Counted from the stretch's first letter, positions 43,995 to 51,781 are shown. The stretch is DNA of 64,000 nt from Mycolicibacterium boenickei (GCF_010731295.1 NZ_AP022579.1:3658001-3722000); one strand, 5' to 3'. Translations and numbers: made by a program. The notes: generated by a model not told the origin, from the sequence alone.

Positions 43995-46454
43995 TCACGC
44001 CGGCGGCGGCGGAGGGGGTGGCGGCGGAGCGGGCGGCGGCAGCGTGATCGGCGGCAGCCCGGGGATCTCGATGACGTTGGGCGGTGGGGGCGGCCCGAGC
44101 TCGTTCAGCGTTGGGGGCGGTGGTGGCAGGTCGGGCGGTGGAATGTAGACCGGTGGCGGCACGTACCCGGAGCTGGTGTTGATCGTGACGATCGAGCCGG
44201 GAATGGTCCTGCCGCTCGGTGTCGTCCCGACCACCGATCCCTTGGTGGCGTTGTTGTTGACCTGTGCCGTCTTGTCGGCGACTCGGAAGCCGGCGTCCAG
44301 CAGGCGCTTACGTGCCTCCTCGACCTTCATCCCGCTGACGCTCGGCACCTCGCCGCCGGGACCGCCGTCGACGTAGCGCGGGTCGGTGGGCGGCAGGGCC
44401 ACCGGGCCGAAGGAGTCGGCGATGGGACTCATTGCGGCGTACCACGTCAACGCAGGCTCGGTGCCGCCGAACAGGGTGCCGTCGCCACATTTGCGCAACG
44501 GGTACGAGCACAGCCCCGACGGTGACGAGGAGTCGTCGAAGATGTAGTTGGCGGCCGCGTACTGGTTGGTGAAGCCGAGGAAACCCGATGACCGGTGGGC
44601 CTCGGTGGTGCCGGTCTTACCGGACATCGGTAGCTTCCAGCCGACCGAACTCGCTGCGCCGGCGGCCGTTCCGCTCGAATGGTCCTTGCCCAGCGCGTTG
44701 GCCAGAGTGTTGGCAAGGCCCTCCGGCACCGCCTGGTCGCAGGGAACCGTCTGCACACGCACTTCACGGCCGTGCCGGTCGAAGATCTTGTCGATCGGGT
44801 TCGGCGGGCACCAGGTGCCGCCCGAGGCCAGAGTGGCCCCCACGTTGGCCAATTCGAGTGCGTTGAGCTCGAACGGCCCGAGGGTGAAGGATCCGATGTT
44901 CTGCCGCTTGATGTAGTCGGCGATGCTTTCGTTGGAGTCAGGGTTGTAGTCGCGGGCACTGCCGGGTTCGGCGTAGGACCGCAGCCCCAGCCGGACTGCC
45001 ATATCCACCGCGCGTGGCACCCCGATCTGTGAGATGAGTTTGGCGAACGCGGTATTGGGCGACTGGGCCAGCGCATCGGTGACAGGCAGCGAGCCGGAGA
45101 ACGCTCTTGCGTTGCGCACACACCAGGTTTCCCTCGGGCACCCTGGGGTGTCGCTGCTGCCCAGACCCTTGCCCATGAATGTTCCGGGGACGTCGAGTCG
45201 GGTATTGATACCCATCCCCATGTCCAGGGCGGCGGCGGTGGTGAAGATCTTGAAGATCGACCCGGCGCCGTCACCCACCAACGAGAACGGCTGTGGCTGC
45301 ACGGTTTGTCGGGCATCCAGGTCGAGTCCATAGGTGCGGCTGTCGCCCATCGCGATCACCCGATGGTTGTCCTTGCCCGGGGTGATCACGTTCATCACGC
45401 TCGCGACTCCGGCCGCGTTGGGGTTGGCGTACTTTTGCAGTGCCGCGGTAACGCTGTCCTGAACCTTGGGGTCCAGTGTGGTGCGGATCAGGTATCCGTT
45501 GCGCGCGACGTCTTCCATGGTCAGACCGGCGCGCGCCAGGTATTGCAGCACGTACTCGCAGAAGAAGGCGCGGTTGCCCGCGGCGATGCAGCCTTGCGGC
45601 AGCGGATCGGCGTGGGGGAGTACGCCCAGCGGTGCCGCTTTGGCGGCGCGTAGTTCCTCGGCCCGGTCCGGCAGATAGTCGATCAACGTGTCGAGCACCA
45701 GGTTGCGTCGTGCCAGGGCGCCGTCCGGGTTTGTGTAGGGATCGAGCGCGCTGGTGGATCGGACCACGCCGGCCAGCAGGGCGGCCTGCGGCCAGGTGAG
45801 GTCCGCGGCGTCGACGCCGAAGTAGGTGCGCGCCGCGTCCTGAACTCCGAAGGCGCCGTTGCCGAACGACACGAGATTGAGGTACCGGGCCAAGATCTCG
45901 CCTTTGGGCAGCGTCTTGTCCATCGCCAGCGCGATGCGGATCTCGCGCAGTTTGCGGGCGGGGCTGACCTCGACGGCGGCCCGGCGCTCGGCGTCGGTCT
46001 TCGCCTTGACCAGCAGGTTGTAGTTCTTGACGTACTGCTGCTCGAGGGTCGACCCGCCGCGGACGTCTTCGATGCCACGCATGTAGCCGAGCAGTCCGTT
46101 GAGCGTTCCCTGGACGTCCACCCCGTTGTGCTCGACGAAACGCTTGTCCTCCACCGACACGATCGCCAGCTTCATGGTGTCGGCGATCCGGTCGCTGGGC
46201 ACCACCCACCGGCGCTGCTCGTACAGCCACGCGATCGGTTGGCCGGAGGAATCCACCATGGTGGTCACGACCGGCGCGTCGCCTTCGAGCACTTGCGCCG
46301 AATCCTGTGCCACCGTGTCGGACAGCCGTGCGGTCATGATTCCCACACCGCCGACCACAGGGAACATCAACACTGCCGCCAGCAATCCGGCCAGCACACA
46401 GTGCATGGCCAGCTTGGCAACTGTAGACCGCGAACCCTCTGGCGGGCCGGACAT
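43995..46454 (-). CDS. Bifunctional class A penicillin-binding protein (PonA2/PonA3 type)
   Basis: An 819-residue protein from ATG 46454. TM anchor at 14-36; transglycosylase domain with catalytic Glu of SVEDKRFVEHNGVD (about 102) and GGSTLEQQYVKN; transpeptidase with SIFK (SxxK, about 398), SPN (SxN, about 464) and KTG in SGKTGTTE (about 610). A PASTA domain at about 701-765 (GMKVEEARKRLLDAGFRV) and an almost pure Pro tail finish the protein. It polymerises and crosslinks peptidoglycan outside the membrane. From memory, M. smegmatis has a third class A PBP, PonA3, encoded in the corresponding part of the genome and similar to PonA2; this is probably its counterpart. Confidence 0.93.
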   Translation of the reverse strand: MSGPPEGSRSTVAKLAMHCVLAGLLAAVLMFPVVGGVGIMTARLSDTVAQDSAQVLEGDAPVVTTMVDSSGQPIAWLYEQRRWVVPSDRIADTMKLAIVSVEDKRFVEHNGVDVQGTLNGLLGYMRGIEDVRGGSTLEQQYVKNYNLLVKAKTDAERRAAVEVSPARKLREIRIALAMDKTLPKGEILARYLNLVSFGNGAFGVQDAARTYFGVDAADLTWPQAALLAGVVRSTSALDPYTNPDGALARRNLVLDTLIDYLPDRAEELRAAKAAPLGVLPHADPLPQGCIAAGNRAFFCEYVLQYLARAGLTMEDVARNGYLIRTTLDPKVQDSVTAALQKYANPNAAGVASVMNVITPGKDNHRVIAMGDSRTYGLDLDARQTVQPQPFSLVGDGAGSIFKIFTTAAALDMGMGINTRLDVPGTFMGKGLGSSDTPGCPRETWCVRNARAFSGSLPVTDALAQSPNTAFAKLISQIGVPRAVDMAVRLGLRSYAEPGSARDYNPDSNESIADYIKRQNIGSFTLGPFELNALELANVGATLASGGTWCPPNPIDKIFDRHGREVRVQTVPCDQAVPEGLANTLANALGKDHSSGTAAGAASSVGWKLPMSGKTGTTEAHRSSGFLGFTNQYAAANYIFDDSSSPSGLCSYPLRKCGDGTLFGGTEPALTWYAAMSPIADSFGPVALPPTDPRYVDGGPGGEVPSVSGMKVEEARKRLLDAGFRVADKTAQVNNNATKGSVVGTTPSGRTIPGSIVTINTSSGYVPPPVYIPPPDLPPPPPTLNELGPPPPPNVIEIPGLPPITLPPPAPPPPPPPPPA

Positions 46455-46628
46455 GCTCTCTAGCGTAAGGGGGACAACAGTGGTCCATGGGTAGATCACA
46501 CGCAACACGTTGGCTACGTTGTGATTTCAGAACGCTTCAACATCCGTCCTGTTGGGCTGTTGGCGGACGCTGTCGGCCGTGGCCGGCGCTGCGACGCTCC
46601 GGTGCGCAACCTGCGCGAAAGGGCGTCG

Positions 46629-47102
46629 CTAACGATCCCCGCGACTGCAATTGGGATTCGCCGGCTTGGCCGCCCAGGTGCAGACGTCGATGTAGGTGGT
46701 GTCGGCGTACCCACCACCGTCGAACACCCCGTACGCGTCGCCGTGGGTTCCGGTGTACGTGGCTCCGCCACCTCCGCCACCGCTCGAGCTGATGATCGTG
46801 GTGAGGGCCCATCCCTTGCCCTGCAGCGCGTTCTTGTACGCGGTCATCACGTCACCCGGTGACCCGTTCACCTGGTAGTGCAGGTGGATACCGCCGTCGG
46901 CGATGTCATCGGGGCCCTTGGTCTGCTGCACGTCTGCCGGCGTCGGCAAGAGCGACGCCAACGCCTCACCGCCGCCCGCCGCGGTCGTGGCGGTGGTGGT
47001 CGTCGTGGTGGCGTCGGCCTTCTCGGTCACCGGGCCGCACGCCGTGGCGGCCAGGCCGATCGCCAGAGCGCCGATAAGGCAGGTTGCAGTGTTCTTCGTC
47101 AT
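46629..47102 (-). CDS. Lipoprotein of unknown function
   Basis: A 157-residue protein from ATG 47102 with GGGGAGG upstream. The lipobox is AATACG at about 18-23. A Thr/Ala-rich stretch (ATTTTTTATTAAGGG) follows, then a compact domain with DIADGGIHLHYQVNG and a Gly-Ser-rich loop ISSSGGGGGGATYTG. The C-terminus has two cysteines (DVCTWAAK, PNCSRG). I do not recognise a family beyond short mycobacterial lipoproteins. The next gene upstream is divergent, across a 343-bp gap. Confidence 0.78.
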   Translation of the reverse strand: MTKNTATCLIGALAIGLAATACGPVTEKADATTTTTTATTAAGGGEALASLLPTPADVQQTKGPDDIADGGIHLHYQVNGSPGDVMTAYKNALQGKGWALTTIISSSGGGGGGATYTGTHGDAYGVFDGGGYADTTYIDVCTWAAKPANPNCSRGDR

Positions 47103-47445
47103 CGGCCTCCCCGTTCGTCTTGCCGCACGGTACCAATGTGAGCAAATGCGGTTGCACGATATTGACGCGACAAATACCAGGTGGTTCCTATCGCAAACAC
47201 ACATCGTGCCGTTTGCCGCAACCGCGGGCTCTGCTAGCCCGGCTATCTGTTTGATTGCCGTTACATTGGTGTGCCCCGCAGGCGAGCGCGGCACATTCTC
47301 ACAGCTGCCGCCTGGCAAAGACCAAGCCACGCCATAGCGTGCGATTTGTGACTGTGTCGTGTCCCAAATGTGACCGCTGCAGACCAGTGTGTCCAAAGTG
47401 ACTCAAGTGCAACAAATGCACTCACGTCAGAGCGGGGAGGCCACC
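47103..47445. other. Divergent intergenic region, no gene seen
   Basis: This 343-bp gap separates a minus-strand lipoprotein from a plus-strand small secreted protein. It is less GC-rich than the genes around it. No convincing ORF, tRNA or inverted repeat stands out; it presumably holds both promoters. Short AT-rich patches such as GCAAATGCGGTTGCACGATA are near the lipoprotein side. Confidence 0.6.
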
Positions 47446-47790
47446 ATGTCTGCGACCACCACACTGGGCCGGCTACTTGGGTACGCGGCGCTGAGTGCCG
47501 CCGGCGCGCTGGCGGTCCTGACCGCGAGCAACGGGTTGGCGGGAGCTGCGCCGCGGACGCCGCTGCCCACCGACGACCAGGCGCCCGCGGTGCCGTTCGA
47601 TCCAGGCGCGTTGGTCAGCGCCATCGACAACTACGCATCGCTGCTGTCGATTCTGACCGGAGGTCAGCGCGCACAGCCGGTTCTCGGCGGGCCGGTCGGC
47701 ACGGTGCAACAACCACCCGCCATCGTTCAACAACCGACCGGCGCCTACCCGATGATCCCCGGGGTGCCCATGCTCCCCGGCGAACCGTGA
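47446..47790 (+). CDS. Small secreted Pro-rich protein
   Basis: A 114-residue product from ATG 47446, preceded by GGGGAGG. Residues 1-34 are a signal peptide (LLGYAALSAAGALAVLTASNGLAGAA-AP). The mature part is short, with DPGALVSAIDNYASLLSILTGG (one amphipathic helix) and a Pro/Gln-rich tail ending PMIPGVPMLPGEP. Function unknown; similar exported peptides are frequent in the genus. A further tiny ORF lies 73 bp downstream. Confidence 0.75.
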   Translation: MSATTTLGRLLGYAALSAAGALAVLTASNGLAGAAPRTPLPTDDQAPAVPFDPGALVSAIDNYASLLSILTGGQRAQPVLGGPVGTVQQPPAIVQQPTGAYPMIPGVPMLPGEP

Positions 47791-47862
47791 ACCCCATGTC
47801 CCCGAAACCCGTGTATCCCACACAGCAGAGAACAATCGATCAGCGGAACGGAGCGAATCGCC

Positions 47863-48003
47863 GTGTACATCAGTCGAACAGTTGACATGCGAACCGCGCG
47901 GATCGCCCTCTCGCTGATCCGGTGCCCCATCAAGAGCCGGCGTTATCCCGCCAGCCAGGAGCGGCTGGTCACGCCGCAGGAAGCCGAGCTGCTTGCACGG
48001 TAG
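47863..48003 (+). CDS. Possible 38-46 aa protein
   Basis: A short frame from GTG 47863 (46 aa) or ATG 47887 (38 aa), ending TAG at 48003. From the ATG on, third codon positions are G or C in about 32 of 38 codons, as in genuine genes here. The product is basic then acidic (RTARIALSLIRCPIKSRR, then QERLVTPQEAELLAR) with no signal peptide. A weak purine-rich site (GGAACGGAG) precedes GTG 47863. No recognisable family. It ends 5 bp before the convergent lipoprotein's stop. Confidence 0.45.
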   Translation: MYISRTVDMRTARIALSLIRCPIKSRRYPASQERLVTPQEAELLAR

Positions 48004-48008
48004 TCAGT

Positions 48009-48734
48009 TCACGATCCGCTTGTTGGCGGCGTCGGCGCGGGCGCCGCGGAAGGCGAGCCCGTGACGACCGTGAACGGCAGCTCGGTCCGGCCGAGCTGGA
48101 CGAGCGGCTCGGGGGTCACCGCTACCGCCTGCACGCTGCCCTTGCCCGCGGTCATCGACTTGTCCAGGGCGACCCGGTATTTCAGGCTCCGGTTCGCGCC
48201 CTTGGGCAGTGCCTGGACGTTGGTGAACAGCGCGAGATAGTCCATGCCCGTGGTGATTCCCGGATGCTCCAGCGCGATCCACGTGTCGGTGGCCGGGTCG
48301 AAGCGTTCGATGGTTCCTGCGGGTACCCCGTTGGGGGAGGTGGCGCAACTGCACCGGGCGAGGACCACCACCACGCCCACCCGGGGGTAGTCGACGGCGG
48401 AGTTGTTGCACAGCTCGACCTCTACCTCGGCCGGTGCCGCGCCCGGAATGATCGTCGCGGTGGGCAAGCCCGTCAGCGCCACCGTGATCCGGCCGATCGG
48501 CGGAACCGGTTCCAGGGTCTCGGCGCTGGGGATCGGGGCGGATTCGGGGTTGACCTCGCACCTGCCGGCCGGGGCGGGCGTCGCCGGTGCCGTGACCACA
48601 GCGGTGCCGAGAGTGGGTGTCGTGGGGCCCGTCCCGGTGACGCCGGCGGTACACGCGGCCACGGCGACTGTGGTGAAGGCCCACGCGGTCAACGTAACCG
48701 TCCTTGACCGTCGGCGGCGTGGCAGCGTGGTCAT
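48009..48734 (-). CDS. Exported lipoprotein-like protein
   Basis: A 241-residue protein from ATG 48734 (MTTLPRRRRSRTVTLTAWAF). An Arg-rich N-region, hydrophobic core and VAVAACTAG make a lipobox likely. The mature region is an all-beta domain: two cysteine-bearing strands (GRCEVNPES, VELCNNSAVDYP) and CSCATSPNG, then DTWIALEHPGITTGMDYLAL. It resembles extracellular Ig-like or cupredoxin-like secreted proteins, unnamed. A second overlapping frame on the same strand (48004-48786) has no signal peptide and is not coding. Confidence 0.78.
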   Translation of the reverse strand: MTTLPRRRRSRTVTLTAWAFTTVAVAACTAGVTGTGPTTPTLGTAVVTAPATPAPAGRCEVNPESAPIPSAETLEPVPPIGRITVALTGLPTATIIPGAAPAEVEVELCNNSAVDYPRVGVVVVLARCSCATSPNGVPAGTIERFDPATDTWIALEHPGITTGMDYLALFTNVQALPKGANRSLKYRVALDKSMTAGKGSVQAVAVTPEPLVQLGRTELPFTVVTGSPSAAPAPTPPTSGS

Positions 48735-48829
48735 ATCGGTGACCTCCGCGGGTTGCGGGGCAGTGAATCCGCGCTGATTGCACCACACGTGCTGGTCACT
48801 TCACGACGGGATCCGCAAAAAGCAGGTAG

Positions 48830-50005
48830 TCAGGCGGCGGGCAGTGCGTCCAGGGCCACCCGCTCGGCGTCGTAGGTGTTGATGGCGACGCTGTCGAGGA
48901 TCGCGTGCAGTTGTTCTGCCTGTGCGTGCGGGGCGAGTTCGGTCGAGCGGTAGATGCTCCCGGCGGCGCGCGCCTGCCGCCGCACGTGGCGGGTGCGATC
49001 CATGCGCAGGTCTTCGTAGCGACGCAGGCGGGCACCGAGTTCGTCGGTCCGGGCGCCACGCAGGACGACCGCCAGCGTCATCGCATCCTCGATGGCCTGA
49101 TTGGCGCCCTGCCCGAGGTGCGGCGTGACCGCGTGGGCGCTGTCGCCCAGCAACGTGATCCGGTTGGTCGACCACCGGTCCAGCGGCTCGCGGTCGTAGA
49201 TGCCCCATCGGAACGTGGAATCCATCGCGCCGATGATCGACAGCACGGTGGGGTCCCACCCGCGGTACGCGGCGGCGAGCTCGGCGACATCACCAGGGGC
49301 GGTCCAGGATTCGGTGACGGTGAGATTGGTGGGGACGAACGCCACGATATTGAGGAGATTGCCGGCCGAGACCGGGTAGGCCAGGAAGCTCTGCCGGGGC
49401 CCCAGCCACATCGAGCTGGCATTCATGTCGACGACGCCGCGCAGCCGGTCGGCGGGAATCAGCCCGCGATAGGCCATGATTCCCTCGCTCACAGGTTCGG
49501 CCGCACGTGTCACCATGCCTTGCAGGCGGGAGTGAATACCGTCGGCGCCGACCAGGAGATCCGCGTCAACGGTTGTGCCGTCAGCGAATTCGACGCGGAC
49601 CCCGTCGCCGTGCTCGGTGGCCCCGACGCAGGAGCGGCCGAGGCGCAGCGCATCGGCGGGCAGTGCGTCGGCCAGTATTTTCTGGAATTCGCCGCGGTGC
49701 AGGCACCAGGTGCGGGCCGGGTCCCCGAAGCCCAGGGTCGACGGTTCTCCGGCGATCGGGTCGGACTGCCAGGTGCGGAATTGATAGTGCGTGACCGGAC
49801 CGGCGATCGCCGCGACCGCGTCGCCCACTCCCAGCGTGTTCAGGATGCGGGATCCGTTCGTCGCGATGGAGACCCCCGCGCCGAGCGCTTTGAGCGCGTG
49901 CGCCTGCTCGTACACAGTCGCGTCGATTCCATTGGCACGTAAGGCAATCGCGGCTGTCAAACCGCCGATGCCGGCACCCACGACGGCGACTCGAAGTCCG
50001 GTCAT
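48830..50005 (-). CDS. FAD-dependent monooxygenase (salicylate hydroxylase-like)
   Basis: A 391-residue group A flavoprotein hydroxylase from ATG 50005, with GAGGAGG upstream. The FAD-binding motif is VVGAGIGGLTAAIAL at 8-22, the NADPH/FAD DG motif is LLVGADGIHS, and the ribityl-binding GD motif is LLGDSAHAVTPHLGQGANQAIEDA (split as residues about 280-303). It hydroxylates an aromatic ring using NAD(P)H and O2; the substrate is not apparent. It is divergent from a TetR gene with two operators in the gap, so it is the likely TetR target. Confidence 0.9.
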   Translation of the reverse strand: MTGLRVAVVGAGIGGLTAAIALRANGIDATVYEQAHALKALGAGVSIATNGSRILNTLGVGDAVAAIAGPVTHYQFRTWQSDPIAGEPSTLGFGDPARTWCLHRGEFQKILADALPADALRLGRSCVGATEHGDGVRVEFADGTTVDADLLVGADGIHSRLQGMVTRAAEPVSEGIMAYRGLIPADRLRGVVDMNASSMWLGPRQSFLAYPVSAGNLLNIVAFVPTNLTVTESWTAPGDVAELAAAYRGWDPTVLSIIGAMDSTFRWGIYDREPLDRWSTNRITLLGDSAHAVTPHLGQGANQAIEDAMTLAVVLRGARTDELGARLRRYEDLRMDRTRHVRRQARAAGSIYRSTELAPHAQAEQLHAILDSVAINTYDAERVALDALPAA

Positions 50006-50030
50006 GAGTTCCTCCTCAGTCCGCAATATT

Positions 50031-50076
50031 TGTACCGATCGATACAACATTGACTATAAATGTACCGATCGGTACA
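50031..50076. promoter_or_regulatory. Two TetR operators
   Basis: TGTACCGATCGATACA (50031-50046) and TGTACCGATCGGTACA (50061-50076) are 16-bp palindromes, the second perfect, set exactly 30 bp apart (start to start), three helical turns. They sit between the divergent monooxygenase and TetR genes, typical for cooperative autorepression. Confidence 0.85.
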
Positions 50077-50085
50077 GTCAAGGGG
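50050..50085 (+). promoter_or_regulatory. tetR promoter, probably leaderless
   Basis: TTGACT at 50050-50055, a 17-bp spacer containing the second operator up to its last arm, and TACAGT at 50073-50078. The GTG start at 50085 falls 7 bases after the -10, so transcription probably begins at or near the start codon. TetR binding would occlude RNA polymerase. Confidence 0.7.
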
Positions 50086-50645
50086 TGGCCAGGACAGCGG
50101 ACCCCGTCAAGCGCGAAGAGCTGTTGAACGGTGTGGTGGGGTATCTCGAACAGCACGGCATCGGTGAGATGTCGCTCGCGCCGATGGCCCAGGCCCTTGG
50201 TACGAGCAAGCGCATGCTGCTGTACTACTTCGGCGACCGGGCCGAACTGCTGGCCCAGGCACTGGACGCGAGCCGTCCGCAGCTGGGGGAGATGTTCGCC
50301 CGTGTCACCACCGCAGACGAATTCGTCGACGCGGCACGGACCCTGTGGCGCGAACTGACCCGGGGCGGCGAACGTCGCAACGTACGCTTGCTGCTGCAGG
50401 TCCTCAGTCTGGCGGTCACCGACGCTCAGACGTACGGCGAGGCGGCCCGAAACGCGGTCGAGGTGATGATCGCGCCGATCGCGCAAGCCTTGTCAGCGAT
50501 CGGGTACCCCGACGACAATGCTTGTGCGCGTGCCACATTGGTGGTGTCGGGGCTGCGGGGCCTGTGTCAGGACGGCCTGGTCACCGCGGACCGGAAGCGG
50601 GTCGACGCCGCCGCCGAGCTGTTGATCGCAGCGGCGGTCGCCTAG
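50085..50645 (+). CDS. TetR-family regulator
   Basis: A 186-residue regulator from GTG 50085. The helix-turn-helix is at about 24-45 (GEMSLAPMAQALGTSKRMLLYYFGDRAELL), the rest is helical ligand-binding domain (LWRELTRGGERRNVRLLLQV). No cofactor can be inferred. Divergent from the FAD monooxygenase, it probably derepresses it when an aromatic ligand binds. Its stop TAG lies in CCTAGG, part of the 18-bp sequence that recurs at 51764, where it forms the stop of mmpL on the other strand. Confidence 0.9.
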   Translation: MARTADPVKREELLNGVVGYLEQHGIGEMSLAPMAQALGTSKRMLLYYFGDRAELLAQALDASRPQLGEMFARVTTADEFVDAARTLWRELTRGGERRNVRLLLQVLSLAVTDAQTYGEAARNAVEVMIAPIAQALSAIGYPDDNACARATLVVSGLRGLCQDGLVTADRKRVDAAAELLIAAAVA

Positions 50646-50649
50646 GCGT
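50632..50649. repeat. 18-bp direct repeat, left copy (target duplication)
   Basis: CGGCGGTCGCCTAGGCGT, covering the last codons and stop of tetR. An exact copy is at 51764-51781 on the other side of the inserted gene, where it covers the mmpL stop. Confidence 0.9.
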
Positions 50650-50669
50650 CGGCCGCGAACATCCAATGC

Positions 50670-50715
50670 GGCGGATCACTGCTCGATACTGACTGCAATC
50701 CGCCGCATTGACGGC
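50670..50715. repeat. 46-bp terminal repeat, left copy (hairpin)
   Basis: Identical over 46 bp to 51722-51767. Extending 6 bases to the left, the copy contains a perfect 13-bp inverted repeat, CAATGCGGCGGAT at 50664-50676 and ATCCGCCGCATTG at 50698-50710, with a 21-base loop. It could fold as a terminator for the nuclease gene, whose stop overlaps its last base, and as a recombination end. Confidence 0.9.
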
Positions 50716-51650
50716 TACGCGGCGCGGTCGAGTCGAGTGAACGCACATCCAGGCCCGCATGGGCGGCCGGCCACCGCGATCCCGTGCCGGTGCAGGATTC
50801 GAGCGATCTTGCCCGCGGTCTGACACGGCCGGTCGAAGACCTGCCCATAGGACAGCCTGACGGTCGAACGACCGCCGACCGCGGCATCCAGGTCCCGTTC
50901 GAAATCCGCATCTCGGCTGGTCGCCGAGTCGTGGAACACCCTGCCGTCGAGCTCGACGACGAGCCGTTCACCGTACTCCGCGTCGCGATAGCAGACGCCG
51001 AGCGATGAGGCGGACCGCTTCTGGCGAGCTGCTCGCGGCAGACCGTGGGGACGCTCGACGCGGACAAGATAGCCGTGCTCAAGCACCGAGCAGGTGCCGT
51101 CGGCGATGTCGATCAGCACCGCCCGCAACCAGCGACGGCGCCTCAGCCGACCCCGCGAATCGAGAGCTTTCAGCAGCCGCCGCGCAGTGGTGCGCCGAGA
51201 TTGGCAGGCATTGGCCAGGACGGCTATGGCATCGAGTTCGCGCGCAGAACGGCCGGCGACGTCGAGAGCGGCTTCCTCGTAACGCATCTGCGGCGGCCCG
51301 GCGTTCCACAGCACGCGACCGTCAAGGTGGGCGACCCGGTGAATGCGGACGCCGACCGGCTCAGCCAATGTCGACCGTTGCCGATCGACGGCGACATGGA
51401 TCGGCAACGATTGCGCACCCAACGCCGATTCGAAGCACAGAGCGGCCGGTGCCGCGTAAAGCACTGCAGCCCAAGCCCGCTGCATCCAGCTCAGCGGGCC
51501 GGTGTGTTCGACATAAACGCCGCTGTGCACCCGCGCCCACTCATTGCGTCTGAGCAATCGTCGGATTTCATGCTCAGCCAGCCCCGCATCCAACGCCTGC
51601 CGACGCGAGATCACCCCATCCTGCTGCCGAAGAGCCTCACCGACATCCAC
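50715..51650 (-). CDS. AbiEi-like winged-helix protein with DUF559 nuclease-like domain
   Basis: A 311-residue protein from GTG 51650 (VDVGEALRQQDG); an earlier GTG at 51731 lies inside the terminal repeat. Residues about 1-50 are the type IV antitoxin AbiEi winged helix (VISRRQALDAGLAEHEIRRLL, WARVHSGVYV). Residues about 215-300 are a DUF559/Vsr-like fold with an intact acidic core: VVELDGRVFHDS, then RDADFERD, matching the E-x-D...H...D pattern of Vsr-like (EDxHD) endonucleases. No AbiEii toxin is adjacent. It may be a DNA-binding nuclease with a role in the element's mobility or an orphan antitoxin-like regulator; function unproven. Confidence 0.82.
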   Translation of the reverse strand: MDVGEALRQQDGVISRRQALDAGLAEHEIRRLLRRNEWARVHSGVYVEHTGPLSWMQRAWAAVLYAAPAALCFESALGAQSLPIHVAVDRQRSTLAEPVGVRIHRVAHLDGRVLWNAGPPQMRYEEAALDVAGRSARELDAIAVLANACQSRRTTARRLLKALDSRGRLRRRRWLRAVLIDIADGTCSVLEHGYLVRVERPHGLPRAARQKRSASSLGVCYRDAEYGERLVVELDGRVFHDSATSRDADFERDLDAAVGGRSTVRLSYGQVFDRPCQTAGKIARILHRHGIAVAGRPCGPGCAFTRLDRAA

Positions 51651-51721
51651 GGAATCGATGCTCGTCGACCGGCGCCAGCCCCACCAGAGCCATTCGGTGA
51701 CCTGTGGATAACCATCTAGGT

Positions 51722-51767
51722 GGCGGATCACTGCTCGATACTGACTGCAATCCGCCGCATTGACGGC
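51722..51767. repeat. 46-bp terminal repeat, right copy
   Basis: Exact copy of 50670-50715, same orientation. Its left arm is degenerate (10 of 13 hairpin bases remain), while ATCCGCCGCATTG at 51750-51762 is intact. The possible upstream GTG of the nuclease gene lies here, so it may also serve as the gene's promoter. Confidence 0.9.
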
Positions 51768-51781
51768 GGTCGCCTAGGCGT
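51764..51781. repeat. 18-bp direct repeat, right copy (target duplication)
   Basis: Same 18 bases as 50632-50649. The CTA inside it is the complement of the mmpL stop codon, so this copy belongs to mmpL while the left copy belongs to tetR. Confidence 0.9.

Larger units (their letters stand above)
50650..51763. mobile_element. Putative 1.1-kb mobile element carrying an AbiEi/DUF559 gene
   Basis: A segment of 1,114 bp between two 18-bp direct repeats; removing 1,132 bp would join tetR and mmpL as convergent genes whose stops overlap within CCTAGG. It contains one gene and a 46-bp hairpin-forming repeat at each end, in direct orientation, and no transposase or integrase. CAATGCGGCGGAT near the left end and its complement ATCCGCCGCATTG at 51750-51762 are terminal inverted sequences. 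It fits a small, recent insertion driven by an outside or unrecognised activity. Confidence 0.65.

Noticed and set aside
50650..51763. AbiE type IV toxin-antitoxin system
   Set aside because: Only an AbiEi-like domain is present; no AbiEii nucleotidyltransferase toxin gene is found on either side.
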